Source: UBA6224 sp963730375
GTDB taxonomy: Bacteria; Patescibacteriota; Saccharimonadia; Saccharimonadales; UBA4665
Assembly (NCBI GenBank): GCA_963730375.1
Contig: CAVSRJ010000001.1
Coordinates: forward strand, 124,001-188,000
DNA: 64,000 nucleotides
Reading direction: 5' to 3'
Below are positions 51,548 to 60,115 of the stretch, piece after piece. The notes below the pieces were generated by a model that made no database searches, was not told the origin of the DNA, and was given only the letters and a program-made list of their open reading frames with translations. Within the stretch, counting starts at the first letter, position 1; every line of letters begins with the position of its first letter. A program made the position numbers and the translations under genes.

Positions 51548-51694
51548 TCACCCCATCGATGGTCCCGGCTGGCGCGTGAATGAGTAGCCGCCCTTTCGGT
51601 CTGGTGTGCGCTCGGCAGCTCGCCTGGCGCAAACTCGTGCACGAATCGTCTCGACCACCATGCGGGGGTCGTCCTGCTGGCGCGTCTTGGCCAT
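51548..51694 (-). CDS. Unknown 48-residue basic protein, first gene of the GC-rich unit
   Basis: Not recognised. ATG 51694 with GGAGAGAGG upstream opens MAKTRQQDDPRMVVETIRAR, followed by VCARRAAERTPDRKGGYSFT. It is Arg-rich and has a promoter (TTGCAA-16-TACAAT at 51754-51781). It could be a DNA-binding or toxin/antitoxin-like partner of the next gene, but nothing proves that. Confidence 0.5.
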   Translation of the reverse strand: MAKTRQQDDPRMVVETIRARVCARRAAERTPDRKGGYSFTRQPGPSMG

Positions 51695-51753
51695 GCCTAA
51701 TACCCTCTCTCCATCTCGGTATTCTTAGACGTATCTCGTCGTAGAATTTGTAT

Positions 51754-51781
51754 ATTGTACCGCTTTATTGCGGAATTGCAA
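51754..51781 (-). promoter_or_regulatory. Promoter of the GC-rich two-gene unit
   Basis: Minus-strand TTGCAA, a 16-base spacer and TACAAT, followed by about 55 bases of leader and GGAGAGAGG. Confidence 0.6.
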
Positions 51782-51786
51782 GTGCG

Positions 51787-53832
51787 TTACTGCTGGCCGG
51801 GCCAGGTCGGCGACATCGGAGGTGGTCCCGGTGGGGGTGGCGGGGGCATATTGCTCGGAGCTGCAGGAGGAGCTACGGGGGCGGGTTGCGGTGGCAGCTG
51901 TGGCATTTGTGGTGGCTGGTCAGGTAATGGCATGTCCATGGGCTGATCGGCTGGAGAATGCTGGGCTGGCGGTGCATCACTTACAGGACTTTGGCCGTAC
52001 GGCTGCTCAGCCGAGATAGGAGGCTGGGTCGGTGCCGGAGGCGGTGACGGAGTTGGCTGTTCGTGCAGTGGACTGCCGAGAGGCTGAGCATTGAGAGCGG
52101 CCACGGGCTCGGCATTGTCGTCAGACTGTTCGCTGAGTGCGCGCATAACCTCGTCACGGGCGGCATCAACATCGATATCGCCTGATACCGCTGGCTCTGC
52201 AGGTGCCTGGTCAGGCTCCGGTACTGAGGCAGTGTCTAGTTGCGTGGACGGTGGTGAAGGTGCAGCTGATTGCGGTGGCGGTACATCAAAGGTCGCTGGC
52301 TGCTGCGTGGCTGGAGATGGCTGCTGCGGGACCGACCATTGATCCGAGCTATTCTGTTCGGTCACTTGAGGTGGTTCTGTGGCTGCTGGAGGTGCCATAT
52401 CCACAGCAGGAACCGATGAACTGTTTGAATCCGGTACCGGCTCAGCGGTAAAGTCAGGTTTTGGTGGTTCTGGGTTCTGGCGTGGAGGCTCGCTCCGAGC
52501 AGGCACATCAAAGGCACCGCTAGGCTCGAGCTGTTGAGGCGGCGGCGGCGGAGAGCTAGGCGAATCCGTAGCCTGTCCGCTCGGGGCGTCATGACTCAAA
52601 AGCTGCGGTGTAGCATGACTATCCATTGATGCCGATGGTGACAGCGGGTCAAACGCAGCTTCGTCGTCACCCGACGGGTCAGATGCAGGTCTACCGAACG
52701 GTCCTGTGCCGGGCTCACCGAGTACGTGGTGGTTTTCTCCATCAGGGTGGTATGGTTCTGGTTCTTTCTTCTCTTCTGGATGCGCATGGACGGCATGAAT
52801 CGTCGGGTACGATTCCTCGGCCGCAGATTGTGGCTCGCTGAATGGCGAGGCGGTGGGCTGAATGATTGAAGACGGCCCAGGCATGCTAGGCGCCTGCGTG
52901 CTGGGTGGCGGTGGAGGAGGCGGTGGCGGTAAGTCATAGCTATTGCTCTGGGCGGGAGGATTCTGATCGAACGACGGCTGGGCTGCTTCGTGGTCGATAT
53001 GCATGGTGCTGGCATCATTTGGTTGCTCGGCTGGTTCAGCTTCAAATCTGGCGGCTTCTTGTTGGACGGGGTCTGGTTGCTGCTGGACATCAAAACTATG
53101 ATCAAGCTTGCTCGTAACAAGTTGCTGGTTTGCCCCTGCTGCCATGAGGTCGGCACTGACATTCATCGTTTGAGCGGAGGTCTGCGCGTTGCGGAAGCGA
53201 TCGGTCGCTGCCACCACACCAGTTAGCAGTGCAGTCGCAATCTGTTCGTCGAGCACTTTTTTGCCCATCAGCTTGGTAATCTGGGTGACCATCTCTGACA
53301 AACTGCTGGCGTGTTCGTCCTGCCAGTTGATACTGCCAAGTTCGCTGCGTCCGGTGCTGGAGATAGTAATTACGGTTGCATCGTGCAAAATGCGACCGTG
53401 TGCTGTCACCGCCTGGTCCAGTTCCTTCTGCTCGTGGACGCCCAACGCCACGACGACGTCGACGTTGAGATCGCCCTGGCTAAAGTTCAGATCGTTTTCG
53501 TTAATAGAGGTACGGTACGGTGTGATAAAGATTTTGACGACGCGGTCTTCGACCTTGTAGCGCAGCTTGTCGGCCTTGGACTTATCGAGCGCGATGATGA
53601 AATCACGTAAGCTATTCGTGTCTTTTTCGAGCGTTTCCTCAGGGCGCAGAAACTCTAGTGTATCCGGAACCTGCCCACTGAAGACCGCGGTGGCGTGTTT
53701 TTCCAGCTTGTTGAGCGCAATGGTCAGGCCAATACAGGCCGCCAACTGGTCCACCGTCGGGTTACTGTTCACCGTCACCAACACGCTGTTGGCGGTCTGT
53801 AGGCGGTCGACTATCTGTTTCTTTTCGTCCAT
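51787..53832 (-). CDS. Degenerate DHH-family-like protein with a long Pro/Gln-rich tail
   Basis: In the 681-residue protein, residues 1-245 resemble the DHH/NrnA fold (RLQTANSVLVTVNSNPTVDQ, LAACIGLTIALNKLEKHATA, GRSELGSINWQDEHASSLSE, IATALLTGVVAATDRF). The metal-binding DXDXXGS and DHH motifs are absent (NPTVDQLAA in place of the first). Residues 260-681 are disordered, Pro/Gln/Ala-rich, with poly-Pro runs and a C-terminal PPPPPPGPPPMSPTWPG. It is not expected to be a nuclease. Shares a start-proximal leader motif with the gene at 55594. Confidence 0.7.
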   Translation of the reverse strand: MDEKKQIVDRLQTANSVLVTVNSNPTVDQLAACIGLTIALNKLEKHATAVFSGQVPDTLEFLRPEETLEKDTNSLRDFIIALDKSKADKLRYKVEDRVVKIFITPYRTSINENDLNFSQGDLNVDVVVALGVHEQKELDQAVTAHGRILHDATVITISSTGRSELGSINWQDEHASSLSEMVTQITKLMGKKVLDEQIATALLTGVVAATDRFRNAQTSAQTMNVSADLMAAGANQQLVTSKLDHSFDVQQQPDPVQQEAARFEAEPAEQPNDASTMHIDHEAAQPSFDQNPPAQSNSYDLPPPPPPPPPSTQAPSMPGPSSIIQPTASPFSEPQSAAEESYPTIHAVHAHPEEKKEPEPYHPDGENHHVLGEPGTGPFGRPASDPSGDDEAAFDPLSPSASMDSHATPQLLSHDAPSGQATDSPSSPPPPPQQLEPSGAFDVPARSEPPRQNPEPPKPDFTAEPVPDSNSSSVPAVDMAPPAATEPPQVTEQNSSDQWSVPQQPSPATQQPATFDVPPPQSAAPSPPSTQLDTASVPEPDQAPAEPAVSGDIDVDAARDEVMRALSEQSDDNAEPVAALNAQPLGSPLHEQPTPSPPPAPTQPPISAEQPYGQSPVSDAPPAQHSPADQPMDMPLPDQPPQMPQLPPQPAPVAPPAAPSNMPPPPPPGPPPMSPTWPGQQ

Positions 53833-53904
53833 GTTTTTTGTGTTAGGTACCTATTTACTGAAAGCGTAGCATAAACAGTTTGACTTGTCGAGTATATCCG
53901 CTAC

Positions 53905-53933
53905 TTTACAAACCCCTGTTATCCGGGTATAGT
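53905..53933 (+). promoter_or_regulatory. Promoter of rpsT
   Basis: TTTACA, a 17-base spacer and TATAGT, with ACCCCTGTTA inside the spacer. Confidence 0.8.
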
Positions 53934-53977
53934 CTAAGGTCGATTGATACTAATAAATGTAAGAGGATAGTTCATAC

Positions 53978-54355
53978 ATGCCAATCATCAAATCTGCGAA
54001 AAAGCGCGTCCGTGTTTCTAACAAGGCTGCCGTCCGCAACAGCAAAACTAAGCGTTCGCTAAAGTCCGCTCTAAAAGTGTTTCGTAGCAAGCCAGCCGCA
54101 ACGGCTCACAGCGCTGCCCAAAGTGAGCTCGACAAAGCGGTCAAAAAAGGCGTCATGCACAAGAACAAGGCTGCCCGCCTCAAGAAGCAGCTTGCTGCTC
54201 AGAGTAAGGCTGCCGGCGTGAAGCCAGCTGCAGCTAAGACGAAAGCTGCCGCTAAGCCAGCCGCTAAGAAGACCGCTCCGGCCAAGAAAGTCGCACCAGC
54301 AAAGAGGCCAGCAGCCAAGAAGGCTCCTGCCAAGAAGACCGCTGCCAAAAAATAA
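53978..54355 (+). CDS. rpsT: 30S ribosomal protein S20 with a histone-H1-like C-terminal tail
   Basis: The 125-residue protein has the normal bS20 core in residues 1-80 (MPIIKSAKKRVRVSNKAAVR, SKTKRSLKSALKVFRSK, KNKAARLKKQLA). Usual length is about 87. The extra 45 residues are Lys/Ala/Pro repeats (KPAAKKTAPAKKVAPAKRPA and similar), resembling bacterial histone-like tails. Own promoter and terminator. Confidence 0.95.
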   Translation: MPIIKSAKKRVRVSNKAAVRNSKTKRSLKSALKVFRSKPAATAHSAAQSELDKAVKKGVMHKNKAARLKKQLAAQSKAAGVKPAAAKTKAAAKPAAKKTAPAKKVAPAKRPAAKKAPAKKTAAKK

Positions 54356-54371
54356 TCGAACTACAATTAGT

Positions 54372-54400
54372 AAAAGAGCCTCAGAAGAGGCTCTTTTTTG
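54372..54400. terminator. Bidirectional terminator after rpsT
   Basis: AAGAGCCTC-AGAA-GAGGCTCTT with flanking A and T runs between convergent genes. Confidence 0.88.
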
Positions 54401-55594
54401 TTAAGCGACCTGTTTACTTTTTTCTGGCGGGAAGAAGTAGCTCATTAATTCGTGTGAGCGTGTGACATCCTTGAATGCACCAGCACTTGCCTCTTCACTC
54501 AGTTGGGTTAACGCTTTATTGCGAGCTTCACCCACATCCGAGCCGTCATTTGCACTAGCGAAGAGCTCGTCGTAGCGGTCCAGAAAAACGCGGACTTCCG
54601 AGGCAGCAGGATCGGGCAAGACCTCCCGTACTGGACGGTGGTTAGCGTGCATCTGCGAGGTCAATTTGGCGTATGCATCACTGTGTACCACTCTCATTGC
54701 GGTCATAAAGGTGAAGTAAGATGAGCCCAGCTCCGCCTGCAGTTTCTTACTTTCGTGCTCCAGCACACCATATTTAGCGCCTTTTTCAGTCTGGTATCCT
54801 TCACTATCAAGCAATTGCTGGGCAGTTTCCGTAACGAATCCCTGTTCTTGGAGTTCATCAACCAACTCGTCTACACGATGAGTCGCATGGTTTAGCGCTG
54901 CGACTGTCTTGTTGCCGAATACTCTTTCCATCATCTTGCCTGCCATTTTTCCCTTATTGCCAGCACCATGGCGTGGCCCCACAATGTCCTTGGATAGGTT
55001 ATTCAGTACTAGCGCCAGCTCCGCGTCAACCGCATCTTCTGGCGATACTGTGGACTGCTCCGTATCTTCTGTCTCGCGTTGCGCCAGTTTGGTTTCTGCA
55101 GCGACTGCCTGCCAACCAGTGTTCACTGACTCTCGGGCTTTTTTTGATGCAACCGCAACACGATCCTCCACGACTCGATCTGCAATGCTCATCACCCCAT
55201 CAAGTTCCGTGCGGATATGATCATCATGCCCGTGACTATTTGGGTTAATCCCGGCAATCGCACGTACGGCGCCTTTTACTCTAATGCTCGCGGATTTTAC
55301 GCCTCTTTCTGGTGTATGACCGTGCCTTCCAAGGACCTCTTCGAATTCACCTCGCGCCTCGTGCTCATCAGCGTCTACGATATCTTCTTTTGCTCGAGCA
55401 ATGTCACTAAGCAGCTCACTATGTGACGCACCAACCATCTGCTCCAAATCGTTGTATGCGTCGGCAATCTCATGGCTAGAAAGTAAGTCTCCGTCGGACA
55501 GCAATTCCTTAACTTCTGTCATTTGCATAGCCAAGGCATGCTGTTTTTCTGCTTCGTGTTCTGCTTGGGGTCGTTGAAGTGTTTCTGTTGTCAT
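54401..55594 (-). CDS. Large helical protein of unknown function
   Basis: Not recognised. The 397-residue protein is mostly charged alpha-helix (VKELLSDGDLLSSHEIADAY, MMERVFGNKTVAALNHATHR), with no signal peptide, membrane segment or catalytic motif. It has a leader with CTAACACAAAAACA directly before the ATG and no Shine-Dalgarno, the same as the gene at 53832. Confidence 0.65.
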   Translation of the reverse strand: MTTETLQRPQAEHEAEKQHALAMQMTEVKELLSDGDLLSSHEIADAYNDLEQMVGASHSELLSDIARAKEDIVDADEHEARGEFEEVLGRHGHTPERGVKSASIRVKGAVRAIAGINPNSHGHDDHIRTELDGVMSIADRVVEDRVAVASKKARESVNTGWQAVAAETKLAQRETEDTEQSTVSPEDAVDAELALVLNNLSKDIVGPRHGAGNKGKMAGKMMERVFGNKTVAALNHATHRVDELVDELQEQGFVTETAQQLLDSEGYQTEKGAKYGVLEHESKKLQAELGSSYFTFMTAMRVVHSDAYAKLTSQMHANHRPVREVLPDPAASEVRVFLDRYDELFASANDGSDVGEARNKALTQLSEEASAGAFKDVTRSHELMSYFFPPEKSKQVA

Positions 55595-55668
55595 TGTTTT
55601 TGTGTTAGTTGATTTGAATAAACAATAGCATAAGTTTGTTAATTATGCAATACGCTTTTGCTTTAGTA

Positions 55669-56610
55669 CTACTTGACTGAGGTACTGATGCCGGACAAAG
55701 AGATAATATATAGCTTCAGCGCCTCGTCCAGGTCTATAGTTTCACGCTTGCTGCGGGCGTCAATCGTGACGAGCGCATCAATATGTTCGCGTAGCGTTGT
55801 GACACTGAGTGAACGAGCTAGCGACTGGCTCTTGCTCAGTGTGTATGGCTTGAGTTTGCTGGCGCCGGCAATCTCGCCCGGCGAGCGGCCGCCGGCCGTT
55901 ACGAGCAGCGCGAGCACATGAAGCTGCCAGGCAAACATGGCAATAATCTGAATCGGCTCGACCTTGAGTTGGCGCTGCTCATCATATAGTTGCAGAGCCT
56001 GTTCGACGCGGCCACCAAACGCCGCCTCGACCAGCGCAAAAATTGTACTCTGTGGAGTACGTTCTGTGAGCAGTTCGATAACATCCGAACTAATTGCAGT
56101 GTTATACAGTCGTAGCTTATCAACTTCGCTAGCAAGTAGCTGCTGATTGGTGCCGACTCGATCAATCAGTCGTCGGGCATCAGCCATCGACAGCTTGGCA
56201 TCTTGCTCTTTGGCATAGTCCACCAGCCAGGTGGTCAGACGTGGTACATCCAGCGCCTCGTACTCTCGAAAGTCCGTGACCTTTTTTAGGAGTTTGTATA
56301 AGACGGAACGCTTATCAAACTTCGGCTCGACTATGACCAGCTCTGTCGTTTCTGGCAGCTCGGTCAACAAACCCTCCGCCGCCTCGGCAAATTTTTTGTT
56401 GGCACTGGGATTGCGCAGCACTACCATTTTTTTGCTCGCTAGGAATGGCAGGCTGGTCAGTGCCTCCTGAATGCGCACAAATTCGTGCTCATCACCGTCC
56501 AGTCGCTCCAATGCCAGATCGCCCTGCTCTGCCACAAAGCCATCAATAACCCTACGCACTTCACGCGAGCGCATAAAATCATTACTACCAGTCAGAGTAA
56601 TCACCGCCAT
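55669..56610 (-). CDS. holA: DNA polymerase III delta subunit
   Basis: The 313-residue protein begins MAVITLTGSNDFMRSREVRR and shows the HolA order: FVRIQEALTSLPFLASKKMV, VIVEPKFDKRSVLYKLLKKV, RRLIDRVGTNQQLLASEVDK and IDLDEALKLYIISLS. It opens the beta clamp. TACAAT lies 11 bases before the ATG. Divergent from otsAB. Confidence 0.9.
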   Translation of the reverse strand: MAVITLTGSNDFMRSREVRRVIDGFVAEQGDLALERLDGDEHEFVRIQEALTSLPFLASKKMVVLRNPSANKKFAEAAEGLLTELPETTELVIVEPKFDKRSVLYKLLKKVTDFREYEALDVPRLTTWLVDYAKEQDAKLSMADARRLIDRVGTNQQLLASEVDKLRLYNTAISSDVIELLTERTPQSTIFALVEAAFGGRVEQALQLYDEQRQLKVEPIQIIAMFAWQLHVLALLVTAGGRSPGEIAGASKLKPYTLSKSQSLARSLSVTTLREHIDALVTIDARSKRETIDLDEALKLYIISLSGISTSVK

Positions 56611-56670
56611 ATGTTCTACCTATTGTACCGCACCGACCACCCCACTCGACTGGTGTAGAATAGATACGGT

Positions 56671-58848
56671 ATGGCGAAGAAGATTATTGTGTCCAACCGC
56701 TTGCCCGTCACGGTCAAAAAAGTGGATGGCAAGCTGGAATACAAAGAGGGTGGGGGTGGCCTGGCGACCGCACTAAGCACCTTCACGACCAAGCGAAATA
56801 GTCTGTGGATTGGCTGGCCCGGCATGCCAGACGAGGAGTTGACGGATGACGACAAACGTAAGATTACCGCCTATCTCAAGAAGAAGAACTGCCACCCGAT
56901 TTGGCTGACCAAAACACAGCTCGAGCGCTTCTATAACGGTTACAGCAACAGTGTACTCTGGCCGCTATTCCACGACATGGAAGTGGTGACTGGCGACACC
57001 CAGGCCAACTGGGATATGTACAAAGAGGTGAACCAATTGTATGCCGATACAACGCTAAGCCTGAGCGACCGTAGAGACACCATCTGGGTGCACGATTATC
57101 AACTACTCATGACGCCTGAGATGATTCGGGTCAAACGACCGAAGGCGACAATCGGATTCTTCCTGCACATACCGTTTCCGTCGGGGGAACATCTATTCAA
57201 AACCTCGCACGCGCATCGTCTGCTCAAGGGGATGCTGGGCGCGGATGTCGTCGGCACCCATACTCCCAGCTATGCTCAGAATTTCCTGGACTGCTGCAAG
57301 CAAAAAGGCATCGGCCGCGTTGGGCACGACAAAGTATCGTTGCCGACGCACGTAGTTCGCGTCACTGACTTCCCTATCAGCATTAACTACGATGCTTTTG
57401 CGAGCATGACCCAATCGTCAGAAGTAGCCAAAGAATTTCGTAAGCTGCAGTGGAAGTACCGAGGCAAAAAAGTTATCTTGATGAGCGACCGCATGGATCC
57501 GGCCAAGGGCCTGTTGGAGCGCCTGACTGCCTACCAGACGCTGCTCCGCCAAAACCCGAAGTTACGCGGTAAAGTTGTGATGGCCATGATTGCAATGCCC
57601 TCGCGTGGCGATATCGAGGTCTACCGCAAGCTGCAAGCGGACATCCGACAGCTCGTCGATGACATAAACAACGAATTCCGAACCCGCGACTGGCGGCCCA
57701 TCGATGCGCAGTTCGATTCATTCCCCTTTGCCCAATATGCCGCGCTGTACCGGCGTGCTGATGTCGCGTTTATAGCGCCGATTCGTGACGGCATGAACTT
57801 GGTCGCCAAAGAATTCTTGGCTAGCGCAGACAAGCACGACGGTGTGCTGGTGCTGAGTGAAACCGCCGGTGCGGCCGAAGAACTCAAGGATGCCATCATG
57901 GTTAATCCAAACCGCCCTAAGACGTTGGTGGAGGGACTGCACAAATCCCTGACCATGCCAAAATCGGAGCTGCGTCGTCGCACAGCAAACATGCAGCGTC
58001 ATATCCAGCATTTCAATGTCGACCGGTGGGTGGATTCGTTCATGACGACACTCGAGAATCCGCATGCGATCCCTACTGTCCAGCGCACCCGCACATTCAA
58101 CCCCAAACTCTTCAAGCGCCTAAGGGCAGACTACAACACCGCTGAACGTCGCCTGATTATGTTGAGCTATGACGGGACGCTCTCGCCGTATGTCAGCGGC
58201 GACCCCGCAAAAGCAAAACCCTCCACGGCGCTCATCAAACTACTTGGCCGACTAAACGGCGAGAAACGAACTGACGTCGTTATATTGAGCGGGCGTAGTA
58301 AGGAAGAATTACAGAATTGGTTTGGCGATATGCCCATAGGAATCGCTGCTGAGCACGGCGCCTACTTCCGTCGTGCCGAGGGTAAAAACTGGCACAAGAC
58401 TAGCAGCGCTTCACTAGAATGGATAGATGAGGTAGCCGAGCTGTTCGAGGACTACGCCAGCCAAACTCCTGGCGCCCACGTCGAGCGCAAAAGCTGGGCT
58501 TTATCCTGGCACTACCGCGGCGCCTCTCCGTACCACACACAGAAAAGCTTGGTGGCATTGCGCCGCCTGACGCGACCTATTCTGAAGAAGTACGACTTGG
58601 TCGTACAGGAAGGTAATAAAGTATTCGAAATATTGCCCCGCGAAATTACCAAGGGTCGCATTGCCCAGGAGTGGTTGCTATTGGATCAGGATTTTGTACT
58701 GTGTATCGGCGATGATGTGACCGATGAGGATATGTTCCGGGCGGTACCACCGACCTCATGGACGATGAAAGTTGGCCGCGGCCCAACCGAGGCCAATTAC
58801 CGCCTGAAGAACGTAGATGAGGTGCTCGGCCTCCTCAAGAAGCTTTAG
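56671..58848 (+). CDS. otsAB: Bifunctional trehalose-6-phosphate synthase/phosphatase, phosphatase nucleophile replaced
   Basis: In the 725-residue protein, residues 1-465 are a GT20 synthase (IIVSNRLPVTVKKVDGKLEY, GGGGLATAL, WVHDYQLLMTPEMI, FPSGEHLFKT, DRMDPAKGLLERLTAY, PIRDGMNLVAKEF) making trehalose-6-P from UDP-Glc and Glc-6-P. Residues 490-725 are a HAD phosphatase (LSGRSKEELQNWFG, GIAAEHGAYFRR, KSWALSWHY, GDDVTDEDMFRAVPP). The first HAD motif reads LSYDGTL where active enzymes have LDYDGTL, so the nucleophilic Asp is Ser. TAGAAT lies 9 bases before the ATG. Confidence 0.93.
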   Translation: MAKKIIVSNRLPVTVKKVDGKLEYKEGGGGLATALSTFTTKRNSLWIGWPGMPDEELTDDDKRKITAYLKKKNCHPIWLTKTQLERFYNGYSNSVLWPLFHDMEVVTGDTQANWDMYKEVNQLYADTTLSLSDRRDTIWVHDYQLLMTPEMIRVKRPKATIGFFLHIPFPSGEHLFKTSHAHRLLKGMLGADVVGTHTPSYAQNFLDCCKQKGIGRVGHDKVSLPTHVVRVTDFPISINYDAFASMTQSSEVAKEFRKLQWKYRGKKVILMSDRMDPAKGLLERLTAYQTLLRQNPKLRGKVVMAMIAMPSRGDIEVYRKLQADIRQLVDDINNEFRTRDWRPIDAQFDSFPFAQYAALYRRADVAFIAPIRDGMNLVAKEFLASADKHDGVLVLSETAGAAEELKDAIMVNPNRPKTLVEGLHKSLTMPKSELRRRTANMQRHIQHFNVDRWVDSFMTTLENPHAIPTVQRTRTFNPKLFKRLRADYNTAERRLIMLSYDGTLSPYVSGDPAKAKPSTALIKLLGRLNGEKRTDVVILSGRSKEELQNWFGDMPIGIAAEHGAYFRRAEGKNWHKTSSASLEWIDEVAELFEDYASQTPGAHVERKSWALSWHYRGASPYHTQKSLVALRRLTRPILKKYDLVVQEGNKVFEILPREITKGRIAQEWLLLDQDFVLCIGDDVTDEDMFRAVPPTSWTMKVGRGPTEANYRLKNVDEVLGLLKKL

Positions 58849-58870
58849 ACGAACGTCGAGTAGAGTTCCA

Positions 58871-60076
58871 CTAAGCCCCAGTGGCGGCTGCCTTGATGTG
58901 ATGGTCTCTGGCGGGTTTGTTTTGAACACCGGTGCCACGAACAAACCCAAGTTGCTCCTCCAGAAATTCAACCGGCTGATATGGCCCTCCCTTTTGCCAG
59001 GTGGTAAGGCTCTGATATGCAAGATGTTCATCAAAATATGCCTTGATATAATCAGCCATCGTATGTTTAGTCCTGGCGTCTTTCAGGCAGCGGCCCACTT
59101 CCACGCGCTCAGTAGCGTATGCACGCAAATCCACCTGCCCTGGCATCTGAGGGTATTCGCCCCTGAGCATTGCGAGTGTGAATTGTTCAGTTAATGCCTC
59201 GTGAAACCGACGACTCCGCGGCGAGGCAAAATATGTGTCCTCCTGTCGCTCAATGGCGCGGGGGTCTCCCCCCTGCCTCAACCATGTTTGATCGGTCACG
59301 ACATGAACAAATTCATGACCTGACGTGATTCTATCTACGATTTTATCCTCTCGAGATGCCCACTCAGGCCGAGCGACAATATATGGCTCGACTGTCCCTA
59401 TTGTGGCGTAGGCAGAATCACCATGTGCCGTGGTTCCGAATCCATCGTCGACGTAGTATGGCACACGTTGAACAATGTCTGGACCATGTTCTCGAACGTG
59501 TTCAGGTAGCCAGGTTGTGGCTGCAATCGTCTCGGACCAGCGAAGTTTGTGATCTGCAACTTTATCTTCGATTGACTGGTTCAGCGTTACTAAATCTCGG
59601 CCGTGTTGTTGCAGCAGATCTATGGCAGGTCCGTAGCCGGGCTCGAGTAGCGAGAAATCATGTTCATCAATGTTGGGATGTGGCTGTATCCACGCCAGCC
59701 CAAGATCAATCGGATCCTCGCCTGCATCGAACCGAGCAAAGGCTTTGTTCATACTCGGGAATCTTTCCTGGTTGAGGAGACCGTGCAGTAGTACCTCTCG
59801 TCGTTCTTTGGGCAAACCGAGGTAGCTTCTACTGAGATGTTCCAAGTGGTCATAGGGTGCTTGGTGGTCGCTCGATGAGAGATCCTGAGTAAAATCACAA
59901 AGCTGATGCGCATTCAGTACGACAGTTGCTCGCACAACCTCTGAACCTATACCAACCTCTGGAATCCCCACAGAAACCCGTTCACTCATAGCTGAAATCT
60001 CAGCAGCCACCTCTTGACGACGACGTGTAATCTCGCTACTGGGGTTATCTGGCAACATCGATAGCAGCTCTTTCAT
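58871..60076 (-). CDS. Predicted zinc metallopeptidase (HEXXH) of unknown family
   Basis: The 401-residue protein has no signal peptide or membrane helix. The motif GHEFVHVVTDQ (about residue 260) is HEXXH with a bulky Val, and FHEALTEQFTLAMLRG about 40 residues later could give the third ligand Glu (gluzincin-type). Other parts (PEHVREHGPDIVQRVPYYVD, AYATIGTVEPYIVARPEWAS) do not match a family I know. A peptidase acting in the cytoplasm or on a partner protein is inferred. Confidence 0.65.
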   Translation of the reverse strand: MKELLSMLPDNPSSEITRRRQEVAAEISAMSERVSVGIPEVGIGSEVVRATVVLNAHQLCDFTQDLSSSDHQAPYDHLEHLSRSYLGLPKERREVLLHGLLNQERFPSMNKAFARFDAGEDPIDLGLAWIQPHPNIDEHDFSLLEPGYGPAIDLLQQHGRDLVTLNQSIEDKVADHKLRWSETIAATTWLPEHVREHGPDIVQRVPYYVDDGFGTTAHGDSAYATIGTVEPYIVARPEWASREDKIVDRITSGHEFVHVVTDQTWLRQGGDPRAIERQEDTYFASPRSRRFHEALTEQFTLAMLRGEYPQMPGQVDLRAYATERVEVGRCLKDARTKHTMADYIKAYFDEHLAYQSLTTWQKGGPYQPVEFLEEQLGFVRGTGVQNKPARDHHIKAAATGA

Positions 60077-60115
60077 AATGACGCATATTTTACCACATTT
60101 GTGGCTTTTTATACA

